A stretch of 11,025 nt of DNA from Candidatus Adiutrix sp. (GTDB lineage Bacteria > Desulfobacterota > Desulfarculia > Adiutricales > Adiutricaceae). A model generated the notes under the pieces. It was given only the letters and a program-made list of their open reading frames with translations, did no database searches and had not been told where the DNA came from. Below are positions 1 through 6,394 of this stretch, in pieces; within the stretch, counting starts at the first letter, position 1; each line of letters starts with the position of its first letter. The position numbers were made by a program, and so were the translations under genes. The DNA lies in assembly GCA_031273445.1 (NCBI GenBank), contig JAISRV010000241.1, positions 1 to 11,025 on the forward strand. The letters run 5' to 3'.

Positions 1-50
1 AAAAATGCGGGCTGACACCGCCCCTACGGGGAGAAAGAAGGAAGAGAAGA

Positions 51-74
51 GGGCGGCCACAAGAGCCGCCCCTA
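51..74. repeat. REP-like hairpin unit, copy 1
   Basis: GGGCGGCC is followed by ACAAG and then a near-complementary AGCCGCCC arm, ending in CCTAC. One arm base differs from the copy at 350, giving one mismatch in the stem. It belongs to the same dispersed family as 350-374 and 2794-2818. Confidence 0.65.
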
Positions 75-349
75 CGGGGAAGGAAGAGGCAGGGAGCGGT
101 TCTCTACAGTCCGCCCCCGGCCGACCAAGAACCGCCCACGGCCAAGATGGGGAAGAAGCACCGCCCGTCGCCGCTTGTTTGAGCCGCAGGCGAGTTGCGG
201 CGGCGGTTGCACACCCCTGGGGGTCCAGGGGGCGGAGCCCCCGGCGCGGGTGGGTCCAGGGCAGGGCCGCGAGGCCCTCCCCTGGCGGGGGTGCGGGGCG
301 CGGAGCCCCGCAATGACGGCTATGACAGGCGGCCCCGCCTGGCCGACCA

Positions 350-374
350 GGGCGGCCACAAGGGCCGCCCCTAC
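350..374. repeat. REP-like hairpin unit, copy 2
   Basis: GGGCGGCC and GGCCGCCC form a perfect 8-bp stem around an ACAAG loop, followed by CTAC. It directly follows a GGCCGACCA core at 341-349. Stable GC hairpins of this kind are typical of dispersed intergenic elements. There is no T-tract on either side, so it is unlikely to be an intrinsic terminator. Confidence 0.7.
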
Positions 375-466
375 ACGGGGGCGCGAGGCGGTTGCCTCGG
401 CGCGGAGCCCCGCAATGACGGCCAGGGGCCGACGGTAGGCCCCGGCCGACCAACAACCAACCGCCT

Positions 467-488
467 CGCCCCTACGGGAGACAAAAAA
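467..488 (+). promoter_or_regulatory. Repeat-derived translation leader of the first baseplate gene
   Basis: CGCCCCTACGGGAG is followed by a short A-run and then the ATG at 489. The GGGAG serves as the Shine-Dalgarno site, seven to eight bases before the start. The same layout, with small changes, precedes the genes at 2102 and 2831, and the CGCCCCTAC part is the end of the dispersed repeat. This leader is the main reason for choosing 489 as the start rather than the upstream in-frame ATG at 195, which lies in repeats. Confidence 0.7.
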
Positions 489-863
489 ATGCACACCCCA
501 CACACCTTAAAACTTGACGAAACATGGGACGTGACCTTAAACGAGGCCGGCCATATCGCCGTCATCGCCGCGGACGCGCCTTATGCCACGGCCCAGAACG
601 TGGCCAATGAATGCCGCCTCTTCACCCGCGACGCCTACTTCGCCTATGACCGCGGCATACCTCATTTTGTGGTCGAGCTGGGCCGGCGGCGAACCCGCCT
701 GTCGGCCCTGAAAGCCTACCTTCGACGGGCCGCCCTGCGCGACCCGAAAGTGGCCAAGGTGGCCGCCGTCCGCGTGGACGACTTCGACCGCGAAACCAGA
801 ACCCTGAGCGGGGCCGTCACGCTAACCTTAAGGAGCGGCGAAAATGTCGCGCTTAACCTTTAA
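489..863 (+). CDS. Small phage baseplate protein, possibly gp25/W-like
   Basis: This 124-residue protein lies immediately before the baseplate J gene and overlaps its start by 20 bases, the usual place for a small baseplate wedge component of contractile tails. It has no signal peptide or membrane segment. The middle part (about residues 50-90: a YDRGIP stretch followed by a LSALKAYLRRAAL helix) and the final beta-rich part resemble small gp25-like wedge proteins, in which a short structured loop is followed by a helix and paired strands. That likeness is from memory of the family and is weak, so the call rests mostly on position. The start at 489 is chosen for its ribosome site. The frame stays open upstream only through repeat DNA. 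Confidence 0.6.
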   Translation: MHTPHTLKLDETWDVTLNEAGHIAVIAADAPYATAQNVANECRLFTRDAYFAYDRGIPHFVVELGRRRTRLSALKAYLRRAALRDPKVAKVAAVRVDDFDRETRTLSGAVTLTLRSGENVALNL

Positions 864-2067
864 TCCCCTGACCGGGCTGGTCGCTCCGGAGACGGCCGAC
901 ATCCGCGCCGAAGTGGCGGCCGATTGGGAGCGGGCTTTCAGCGGCGAGGGTCTGCCGCCTCTGAACACCGAGCCGCCCACGCCGGCCGGGCAGTTGATCG
1001 ACGCCGAAGTCGGCGAGATAGAGGCCAAAAACGCGGACGTCCTCTATCTGGCCAACCAGTTCAACCCTCGTGTCGCCGAAGGCCGCTGGCAGGACGCCCT
1101 GGGTTTTATCTATTTTTTGACCCGCAAAATCGACGAGCCCACCGTCGTCGCCTGTCAACTGACCGGCCTAAACGGCACGGCCATCCCTTACGGCGCCCTG
1201 GCTCAGTCGGCGGACGGCTTTTATCTGATCTGCAACCACGCTGTGACCATCGGGTCAAACGGCGCGGCCGAGACCACTTTTCGCTGCGCCCAGACCGGCC
1301 CGATTGAAATCGCGCCCCATAGCCTCCGAACCATCATCACCACCGTCGCCGGGTGGGACTCCATCGACAACGCGGCCGCCGGGGTCGTCGGCCGCGACCG
1401 GGAAACCCGCGCGGAGTTTGAGGCCCGCCGCTTCAATTCCGTGGCCGCCAACGCTCACGGCAGCGTCAGCGCCCTCTACGGCGCCCTGGCCGACCTCAAT
1501 GGCGTTCTGGATGTTCGGGTGCTGGAAAACATAGGTCCCGCCCCTGTGGTCAAATATGGCGTCGCCGTGCCTGGCCACGGCGTGACCGTCTGTATTTACG
1601 GCGGGGAAGACGCCGACATCGCCGAAATAATTTACCGCAAAAAAGACGCCGGCTGCGACACGGGCGGCAACGCCAATATCGTTTATGAGGCGGCCGATTA
1701 CAGCGACGCGGTTTATCAATATAAAATCATGCGGCCGACGCCGGTCAACTTTTGGCTGAAGGTCGTCCTGGGCGCGGGCACGAGCCTGACCCCGGCCCTC
1801 ACGGCGGCCATTAAAACGGCTCTAGTCGATGACTTTTATGGCCGCAACAGCGCCAGCTCCAACCCGCGCGTAGGTCTGGCCCAGACGGTTTACGCCTCAC
1901 GTTTTTATATCGCCGTCATGAGCCTGCCGGATGTGCGCGATCTGCACTCCATCCAAGCCGCTTTGGGCGCCGGCGCCTCCGGCTATGCCGATGTTATCAC
2001 TATTAACGGCAACCAGGAGCCGGTTTTCAGCGTCGACAATATTACAGTGACCGTCCAGGCGGCCTAA
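844..2067 (+). CDS. Baseplate J-family protein (contractile tail wedge)
   Basis: This 407-residue protein matches the baseplate J / Mu gp47 family in length and layout. It has an N-terminal helical part, a central beta domain with the family-like stretch around residues 175-215 (GWDSIDNAAAGVVGRDRETR, then EFEARRFNS), and a C-terminal part ending in a beta strand. In P2- and Mu-type phages this protein forms the wedges around the tail hub, which transmit the contraction signal. The ATG at 844 lies inside the last codons of the preceding gene and follows AGGAGCGGCGAAA, so the two are probably translationally coupled. A 34-base gap made of the repeat-derived leader separates it from the next gene. 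Family assignment is confident; the exact role in this particle is inferred. Confidence 0.88.
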   Translation: MSRLTFNPLTGLVAPETADIRAEVAADWERAFSGEGLPPLNTEPPTPAGQLIDAEVGEIEAKNADVLYLANQFNPRVAEGRWQDALGFIYFLTRKIDEPTVVACQLTGLNGTAIPYGALAQSADGFYLICNHAVTIGSNGAAETTFRCAQTGPIEIAPHSLRTIITTVAGWDSIDNAAAGVVGRDRETRAEFEARRFNSVAANAHGSVSALYGALADLNGVLDVRVLENIGPAPVVKYGVAVPGHGVTVCIYGGEDADIAEIIYRKKDAGCDTGGNANIVYEAADYSDAVYQYKIMRPTPVNFWLKVVLGAGTSLTPALTAAIKTALVDDFYGRNSASSNPRVGLAQTVYASRFYIAVMSLPDVRDLHSIQAALGAGASGYADVITINGNQEPVFSVDNITVTVQAA

Positions 2068-2080
2068 CCAGGCAACCGCT

Positions 2081-2101
2081 CGCCCCTACAGGAGACAAAA
2101 A
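2081..2101 (+). promoter_or_regulatory. Repeat-derived translation leader of the DUF2612-type gene
   Basis: CGCCCCTAC runs into AGGAGACAAAAA and then the ATG at 2102. It is nearly identical to the leaders at 467-488 and 2810-2830. Upstream similarity extends a little further (CAACCGC and TCGCCCCTAC blocks). GGAG is the Shine-Dalgarno site, seven bases before the start. Confidence 0.7.
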
Positions 2102-2746
2102 ATGACCACCTGGCCTGACTGGCGCAAAATGATCGACCTGAGAGAGCGCCGCAACATCAGAAACATGAAGCCCTACACTATTCAAAGCCAATATTCGGCC
2201 TCAAAGCGAATGCTGACCCTGGCCCGGGGCTTTCAATATCGTCTGGAGCCGACCGCCGACGCGAAGCTGTTTTACGACAAGATGTTCAACATCATGACCG
2301 CCGAGGGCGAAGGGCTGGACAACTGGGGCCGCATCCTGGCCATCGGCCGCGCCATTGAGGACAACAGCGTCTCCATCACCCTGACCGATGAATATTACCG
2401 GCTCTTATTGCTCTATAAAGCCCTGGCCAACATCAGCCGCTCAGACGCGGAGTCGCTCAACCATCTGCTGGCCACGCTCATGGCCACGGGCGTCGGCGGT
2501 TTTACGGCGGCCGCCTATGTCCTGGAAGTGGACACGATGGTCATCCGCTGGGTGTTCGAGGATTTTTTGAATGAAACTCAACTGGCCGTCTTCAAGGTCG
2601 CCGGAACCCTGGCCAGGGGCGGCGGCGTGGGCTGGGAGCTTTACGCCGTCAACCCCAATCAGGTCTTCGGCTTCGACGGCTCGGGCCTACAGCCGTTTAA
2701 CCAGGCCCCCTTCGCGCCCGATGCGGCCCTGGTCGACGGTTCGTAA
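2102..2746 (+). CDS. DUF2612-type phage tail/baseplate protein
   Basis: This 214-residue protein follows baseplate J, where tail-protein-I or gp48-type genes normally sit. The early region carries a helical segment and the GLDNWGRILAIGR stretch (about residues 75-87), which is characteristic of DUF2612 phage proteins. The C-terminus contains FGFDGSG followed by QPFNQAPF (about residues 188-205), a motif I associate with the same family. The likely role is a baseplate component linking the wedges to the fibres. It has no membrane segment. The ATG at 2102 has a strong ribosome site (AGGAG). The family call rests on these motifs; the mechanistic role is inferred from gene order. Confidence 0.75.
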   Translation: MTTWPDWRKMIDLRERRNIRNMKPYTIQSQYSASKRMLTLARGFQYRLEPTADAKLFYDKMFNIMTAEGEGLDNWGRILAIGRAIEDNSVSITLTDEYYRLLLLYKALANISRSDAESLNHLLATLMATGVGGFTAAAYVLEVDTMVIRWVFEDFLNETQLAVFKVAGTLARGGGVGWELYAVNPNQVFGFDGSGLQPFNQAPFAPDAALVDGS

Positions 2747-2830
2747 GGCGGCCCCGCCGGCCGACCAGGCCCCGGGGGCAACGAAAAACAAGAGGGCAAC
2801 CACAAGGGCCGCCCCGACAGGAGACAAAAA
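2747..2830. repeat. Intergenic repeat mosaic between tail genes
   Basis: This 84-base gap holds a GGCCGACCA core (2759-2767), a degraded copy of the hairpin unit at 2794-2818 in which the left arm reads GGGCAACC and no longer pairs fully, and the leader at 2810-2830. The parts occur in the same order as in 341-374: core first, hairpin second. This supports a composite element rather than chance similarity. Confidence 0.65.
2810..2830 (+). promoter_or_regulatory. Repeat-derived translation leader of the collar fibre gene
   Basis: CGCCCCGAC runs into AGGAGACAAAAA and then the ATG at 2831. One base differs from the leader at 2081. Here the whole hairpin unit is still attached upstream, which shows most clearly that the ribosome site abuts a repeat end. 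Confidence 0.7.
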
Positions 2831-3691
2831 ATGCCGATCCCCACGCCGCCTTCAGCCATATTTAAACGGCCCTTCGCCGCCGCCGGCCAAAAACAAACCA
2901 TCCCCGACACGGCCTCCCTGCCCGGCCGGGCCTCGCTGACGGACGGCTTCCCGCCCGTGAGCCAACTGCCCCTCAACCAGGGCGGCCTGGCCCCCAACCG
3001 GCTGGACTTCAACGGCCTTTTCAACATGCTCTCGGCCTTCGCCTTCTGGCAGCAGTCCGGCGGCCTCTTCGCCTACTCCGCCGGGCTCAATTACGCGCCG
3101 CCCGCCTGGGTCGTCGCCGGGGCGCCCGCCCCCGGAAGGCTGTGGTGGTGCCTGGCCCCGAACGGCCCGGAAACCGAACGCGGCCCGGTCGCGCCCGGCA
3201 CGGACGAGGCCGTCTGGCAGGATTTTTTCGCCTTCCTGGCCGGCGGCGGCGGCCTCCCTGCCGGAACCCCGGTCGGCGCGGTCGTCATGTTTCCCGTCCC
3301 GACCGCGCCGGCAGGCTATCTGCCCTGCGACGGGTCGTCTTTCAGCGCCGCGGCCTACCCGAAACTTTACGCGCTTTTGGGTAAAACCGTCACCCCCGAC
3401 ATGCGCGGGCTTTTCCCGCGCGGCTACGACCCGGCCGGGCTTCGCGACCCCGACGGGGCCGGCCGGGCCATCGGCTCGACCCAGGCCGACGCGATCAAAA
3501 GCCACGACGTGGCCGCCTATGCCGGGGAGACGGCGGGCAGTTTCCTGGTCAACGCTTCAAGCGGGCCGTTAATTTTGCGGGAAGCCGTCGTGGGCACGCC
3601 CATGACCTACTACGGCGCGGCCCGCTATAACGGCGCGGAGGAAACCCGGGCTAAAAACATGTCTTTACTTTTCTGCATCAAACACGACTGA
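2831..3691 (+). CDS. Tail fibre protein with phage tail collar domain
   Basis: This 286-residue protein has two recognisable parts. Residues about 10-95 form an N-terminal region common in baseplate-attached tail proteins (PFAAAGQKQTIPD, then GFPPVSQLPLNQGG, then RLDFNGLFNMLS), which probably anchors it to the baseplate. Residues about 146-205 are a phage tail collar domain (GAVVMFP, then PAGYLPCDGSS, then TPDMRGLFPRGYD). The end (ETRAKNMSLLFCIKHD) is the usual closing strand of collar-type fibres, and the region in between is probably the variable receptor-facing part. It would bind the host surface. A strong ribosome site supports the start, and only 11 bases separate it from the next gene. 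Confidence 0.87.
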   Translation: MPIPTPPSAIFKRPFAAAGQKQTIPDTASLPGRASLTDGFPPVSQLPLNQGGLAPNRLDFNGLFNMLSAFAFWQQSGGLFAYSAGLNYAPPAWVVAGAPAPGRLWWCLAPNGPETERGPVAPGTDEAVWQDFFAFLAGGGGLPAGTPVGAVVMFPVPTAPAGYLPCDGSSFSAAAYPKLYALLGKTVTPDMRGLFPRGYDPAGLRDPDGAGRAIGSTQADAIKSHDVAAYAGETAGSFLVNASSGPLILREAVVGTPMTYYGAARYNGAEETRAKNMSLLFCIKHD

Positions 3692-3702
3692 AAGGCGAGG
3701 CC

Positions 3703-4617
3703 ATGATCGTGAATTTTCAATACGCGCCGCCGAGCGGGCCTTTAAGCGGCCGGTCTTTTGAGCGGCAGACAGAAATAGGCTTCAACGAACTGGGCCAAAG
3801 GATAGAGCTTATCCGGGCGGAGGCGGCCTCGGCCCTGAATATGGCCCAGGCCGCCCAGGCCGCCGCCGCCTACGCGGAACAGACGGCCGCCCAAGCCGTC
3901 GCCTTGGCCGATGCGGCCCAAACCAGGGCCCAGGCGGCCCAAAACGCGGCGGCCACGGCGCTGGCCACGGCCGAAGGGGCGGCGAGCCGGGCCGAGGCGG
4001 CTTACGATTTGGCCGCTCAGGCCGACACGGCCGCCGGCGCGGCCGGGAACGCGGCCGCGGCCGCCGTGAGCGCGGCCTCGTCCGCCCAGGCGGCGGCCGG
4101 CGCGGCCCAAAGCGCGGCCCAGAGCGCGGCGGCCACGGCCCAATCGGCGTTGGCCGCGGCCCAGTCCCTGGCCAACGCCGTCTCGGTCGAGCCCGCGCCG
4201 GACACCCTGGCCCAGAGAGACGAAGGCGGGCGGGTGAAAACAGCCCCGCCGGCCGCCGGCGACGACTCCGTCAACCAGGCCCTTTTAAATTTTACGACAA
4301 ATGAAACCTGGACGGGCGGCTATGGGATAGACGGAAAGAAGATCTACCGCAAGGTCGTCGCGCTGGGGCTGCTGCCCAATAACGGGCAAAAAATAGTGCC
4401 GGCCGGCCTGACCGATCTTGAAGCCGTGATCCGTCTTTACGGCTGGGCGGCCATCCCCGGCCAGGATGAGATGCTGCCGCTGCCGTACGTCGGCGCCCTG
4501 AGCGACAGCGTCAAATTAGCCTACCAGGACGGCTCAGTTCTGCTGCAGACCTGGGGCTCCAGCACCTCCGTCCGTGAGGGTCAGGCCGTAGTCGAATTTA
4601 CGAAGACCGCCGAGTGA
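3703..4617 (+). CDS. Second tail fibre with Ala-rich shaft
   Basis: This 304-residue protein begins with a short N-terminal region (about 1-38). A long Ala/Gln-rich stretch (about 40-165) follows, with regularly spaced alanines suggesting a coiled-coil or trimeric helical shaft. The C-terminal domain (about 185-304) contains ETWTGGYGIDGKKIYRKVV (residues about 200-218), a stretch I recognise from the tips of many phage tail fibres. The probable role is host-receptor binding at the distal end. The shaft codes mostly with GCC/GCG, which also creates long spurious frames on the opposite strand. The ATG at 3703 has a modest ribosome site (AAGGCGAGG). The gene ends in TGA followed by an in-frame TAA. 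Its position between a collar fibre and a small assembly protein fits a fibre module. Confidence 0.75.
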   Translation: MIVNFQYAPPSGPLSGRSFERQTEIGFNELGQRIELIRAEAASALNMAQAAQAAAAYAEQTAAQAVALADAAQTRAQAAQNAAATALATAEGAASRAEAAYDLAAQADTAAGAAGNAAAAAVSAASSAQAAAGAAQSAAQSAAATAQSALAAAQSLANAVSVEPAPDTLAQRDEGGRVKTAPPAAGDDSVNQALLNFTTNETWTGGYGIDGKKIYRKVVALGLLPNNGQKIVPAGLTDLEAVIRLYGWAAIPGQDEMLPLPYVGALSDSVKLAYQDGSVLLQTWGSSTSVREGQAVVEFTKTAE

Positions 4618-4634
4618 TAAGGAGGGGCGAAGTT

Positions 4635-5012
4635 ATGCAATATTACGCGTTTGACGATCAGGGGTTTTTTGCCGGCGCGGGCCAGGCCGAGCCGGGGGAC
4701 GTGCCGGGCAGTTTTATAATGCCCCACAACTCGACGACCACGCCGCCGCCGGAGGGGGCCGGGGCAACCGCCCCGCCGGGGCAATATCGCCTGGGGCCGG
4801 GCGGGGCCTGGCTGGAGGCGACGATAGCGGAACGCGCCGCCCTGCGCCGGGCCGGGATTGAGGCCGAGCTGGCGCGGCTGGACGCCAAGGGCGTCCGGGC
4901 GGTCATGGCCATTAACGCCGGCACGGGCACGGCCGAAGACCTGGCCTGGCTGCAAAAGCTGGAGGGCAAGAAGGCGGCGCTGCGGCGGGAACTGGCGGCT
5001 CTCGATGAGTGA
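4635..5012 (+). CDS. Probable tail fibre assembly protein
   Basis: This 125-residue protein lies directly after the second fibre, the usual place for a fibre-assembly chaperone. It starts MQYYAFDDQGFF, a beta-like opening typical of small assembly proteins, continues with a Pro/Gly-rich linker (about 33-58) and ends in a charged helical region (about 60-125) that could form a coiled coil. I cannot name the family with certainty, so a Tfa-like function is inferred from context. The ATG at 4635 is preferred over 4614 because AAGGAGGGG lies just before it, while the earlier ATG overlaps the end of the fibre gene. The 3' end overlaps the next gene by eight bases. Confidence 0.6.
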   Translation: MQYYAFDDQGFFAGAGQAEPGDVPGSFIMPHNSTTTPPPEGAGATAPPGQYRLGPGGAWLEATIAERAALRRAGIEAELARLDAKGVRAVMAINAGTGTAEDLAWLQKLEGKKAALRRELAALDE

Positions 5013-5244
5013 GGAACTGGAACGGGAAATTCGGAGTCTACTGTTGCAGCTGGTGGAGCTTAACGCCGCGCTGCGCGAGCGCTGCCCGCATCACGCGGCC
5101 AAACTGGAAGAACACGAAAACGACATTAACGGCGCATTTAAGGCCATCCGCAAGCTTACCCAGGACGTGACCAGGCTGACGGTCATCTCCGCCCTGCTGA
5201 TGCCGGTGATCACGGCCGTCCTGGTCAAATATTTCGTAAAGTGA
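5005..5244 (+). CDS. XhlA-like small membrane protein (lysis cassette)
   Basis: This 79-residue protein has a charged, helical N-terminal part (about 1-52) with heptad-like leucines, and one hydrophobic segment at its end (about 55-77: LTVISALLMPVITAVLVKYF). This plan matches haemolysin XhlA-type proteins, which help a holin and endolysin cause lysis in other phages. The start overlaps the preceding gene's stop, suggesting translational coupling; RBS-like purines (GGCGGGAA) are weak. It sits at the boundary between the fibre and lysis modules. XhlA likeness is from topology and position, not from a strong motif. It could instead be an accessory holin component. Confidence 0.65.
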   Translation: MSEELEREIRSLLLQLVELNAALRERCPHHAAKLEEHENDINGAFKAIRKLTQDVTRLTVISALLMPVITAVLVKYFVK

Positions 5245-5396
5245 CCAGGGCCAGGGCTCCGCCCTGGACCCCGGATGCTCCGCATCCGATCCGCAGGGTC
5301 GGAGTAGGCGGGCTCTCCCGCTCAGCCGGGGCGATCATTGCGGGGCAGGCGACCCGCCCCGGCCGACCAACAACAAACCGCTGAGGAGGCGAGTCC
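5245..5396. repeat. Intergenic repeat mosaic with inverted elements
   Basis: This 152-base gap carries repeat pieces also seen in 1-488. The segment at about 5250-5272 (CAGGGCTCCGCCCTGGACC) resembles the reverse complement of the region at about 219-242. CATTGCGGGGC at 5336-5346 is the reverse complement of GCCCCGCAATG at about 306-316. A direct-orientation GGCCGACCA core with its CAACAA tail lies at 5361-5375. So two element types lie here in opposite orientation to 1-488, while the core keeps its orientation. I see no promoter or terminator. Confidence 0.65.
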
Positions 5397-5801
5397 ATGG
5401 GTTTTAAATTATCATTATCGTCACGCGGCCGGCTGGCCGACGTGCATCCTGATTTAACGCGGGTGGTCGAGCGGGCCATTGAGATTACTGATGTTGACTT
5501 CCGTGTCGCCGAAGGCCTGCGCAGCCTGGAACGGCAAAAGCTCAACGTCAAAAACGGCGTCTCCAAAACCTTGCACAGCAAGCACCTGCGCCAGCCGGAC
5601 GGCTACGCTCATGCCGTGGACTTGTACCCGCTGGACGCCGACGGCAAGCTGGTGCTGGACTGGGGCAGCCCCTGGCCTGGGCGGCCTTGGGCCGGCGTCA
5701 ATTGGGCCATGAAGACGGCGGCGCGTGAGCTGGATATTGCAATCGTCTGGGTCGGCGACTGGCCCAAATTCCGCGACGGGCCGCACTATGAGCTGGCTTG
5801 A
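5397..5801 (+). CDS. Endolysin, peptidase M15 (VanY/L-Ala-D-Glu peptidase type)
   Basis: This 134-residue protein matches phage M15-type endolysins, zinc peptidases that cut the peptide side chains of murein. The opening DVHPDLTRVVERAIEIT and then FRVAEGLRSLERQ (about residues 35-47) are characteristic. Predicted zinc ligands are His63 (SKH), Asp75 (in HAVDL) and His130 (GPHYEL). Asp127, three residues before His130, fits the catalytic-site spacing of the family. There is no signal peptide, so release into the periplasm should depend on a holin. The ATG at 5397 follows GAGGAGGCGAGTCC. Overlap of 14 bases with the next gene suggests coupling. The His63-Asp75 interval contains a short insertion (RQPDGYA) compared with the compact SxHxxGxAxD form. 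Confidence 0.9.
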   Translation: MGFKLSLSSRGRLADVHPDLTRVVERAIEITDVDFRVAEGLRSLERQKLNVKNGVSKTLHSKHLRQPDGYAHAVDLYPLDADGKLVLDWGSPWPGRPWAGVNWAMKTAARELDIAIVWVGDWPKFRDGPHYELA

Positions 5802-6084
5802 TATGCGGGCGCTGCGGGGTCTGTTCGTCGGCGGCCGCCGCTCCACCTGCTCCCTGGGCCGGGTGGCCTTCTGGCTGGTCTTCGGCTTGGCCGTCTATTT
5901 CTGGGTGGTCAGGCCGCCGGAAGCCTTTCCGGAGAGCCTGGAGAGCGCGCTGGGCTATTTGCTGATGTATAACCTGGGCGGCAAGGCCATAAACCGGGTC
6001 AAGCCGTATCAAGCCACATCAAATATGATTAAATCTGATCAAATCATATCAAAGAGAGGAGCCGCCGATGACGACGAAACTTAA
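5788..6084 (+). CDS. Small holin-like membrane protein
   Basis: This 98-residue protein starts inside the end of the endolysin gene. Hydrophobic segments lie at about residues 25-41 (GRVAFWLVFGLAVYFWV) and 52-66 (ESALGYLLMYNLG). The plan, with a first membrane helix, a short Pro-rich turn and a second helix ending in YNLGGK, resembles small membrane proteins next to endolysins in many proteobacterial phages, and a holin or holin-accessory role is inferred. The ATG at 5788 is preferred to 5725, which lies deep within the endolysin frame. The last 25 or so residues are coded by an unusually AT-rich stretch with a 10-base period and codons rare elsewhere here (ATA, AGA, TCA), and seem an add-on to the core. 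It overlaps the next gene by 17 bases. Confidence 0.65.
   Translation: MSWLDMRALRGLFVGGRRSTCSLGRVAFWLVFGLAVYFWVVRPPEAFPESLESALGYLLMYNLGGKAINRVKPYQATSNMIKSDQIISKRGAADDDET
5991..6053. repeat. AT-rich tract with 10-bp period and inverted repeat
   Basis: Starting at 5991, successive 10-base blocks nearly all begin with AA and end with TC or TT (for example AAGCCGTATC, AAGCCACATC, AAATCTGATC, AAATCATATC), giving ATCAA junctions every 10 bases across about six units. Within it ATATGATT (6023-6030) and AATCATAT (6042-6049) form a perfect inverted repeat around 11 bases. A 10-base period cannot follow the codon frame of the gene that crosses it, so it is probably a DNA- or RNA-level signal or a remnant of slippage. 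Its function is unknown. Confidence 0.6.
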
Positions 6085-6394
6085 ACTGGCCGCCGGGCTG
6101 ATCGGGCTGGCCGCCGCGCTCGGCGGCTGGCTCTATGTCCAGGCCCTGCGCTCCGACAACGAGCGCCTGGAGGCGGCGGCCGCGCTCGCCCAAGCCGAGG
6201 CCGCCGGCCTTAAACAAGAACTGGCCGCGGGTTACGCGGCCCTGGCCGCGAGAGAAACCGCACGGCTGGCCCTGGCCGCCGAAACCGAAACCCTGCGCCG
6301 CCAACTGGAGGAGGTGTACGACCATGACGATACGGCTAAAACTTGGAGCAACGATCCTCTGCCTGACGCCGTTTATCAGCGGCTGCGCCGGTAA
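6068..6394 (+). CDS. Rz-like inner-membrane spanin (i-spanin)
   Basis: This 108-residue protein has one N-terminal membrane anchor (about residues 5-24) and then a long Ala/Glu/Gln-rich helix (about 28-85) suited to a periplasmic coiled coil. The end, NDPLPDAVYQRLRR, is the closing motif of many Rz-type spanins. Such proteins pair with an outer-membrane lipoprotein to fuse the two membranes after the endolysin has degraded the wall. The ATG at 6068 has a clear ribosome site (GAGAGGAG). The partner gene begins within the 3' part of this gene in another frame, the known Rz/Rz1 overlap. Family assignment is strong despite low complexity of the helix. Confidence 0.88.
   Translation: MTTKLKLAAGLIGLAAALGGWLYVQALRSDNERLEAAAALAQAEAAGLKQELAAGYAALAARETARLALAAETETLRRQLEEVYDHDDTAKTWSNDPLPDAVYQRLRR

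Larger units (their letters stand above)
1..488. repeat. Mosaic block of GC-rich dispersed repeats, no credible gene
   Basis: This 488-base stretch precedes the first tail gene and is built from short repeated pieces. Two copies of a hairpin unit lie at 51-74 and 350-374. Two copies of a 24-base unit ending GCCCCGCAATGACGGC lie at 297-320 and 399-422. Three copies of a GGCCGACCA core lie at 119-127, 341-349 and 444-452. GCCCCTACGGG-type ends occur near 20-31, 68-79 and 468-478. Open frames cross it on both strands, but their translations are low-complexity Gly/Pro/Arg/Ala, lack plausible ribosome sites and follow the repeats rather than protein logic. The repeat nature is read directly from the sequence. 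A chromosomal REP-like origin is inference. Confidence 0.75.

Noticed and set aside
350..374. Hairpin unit as intrinsic terminator
   Set aside because: No T-run follows the stem on either strand and it lies just upstream of co-directional genes.
195..488. In-frame upstream extension of the first baseplate gene
   Set aside because: It is translated repeat DNA; the ATG at 489 has the ribosome site and a protein-like sequence begins there.
1..488. CRISPR array
   Set aside because: Repeats are irregularly spaced, of several kinds and without uniform unique spacers.
72..503. 143-residue minus-strand ORF over the repeat block
   Set aside because: Low-complexity translation follows the repeats and there is no supporting motif; it also overlaps the start of the baseplate gene.
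2852..3505. 217-residue minus-strand ORF opposite the collar fibre
   Set aside because: Shadow frame of a GC-rich gene; the + strand product has clear collar motifs.
3742..4143. Gly/Arg-rich minus-strand ORF opposite the Ala-rich fibre
   Set aside because: Produced by the GCC/GCG alanine codons on the + strand.
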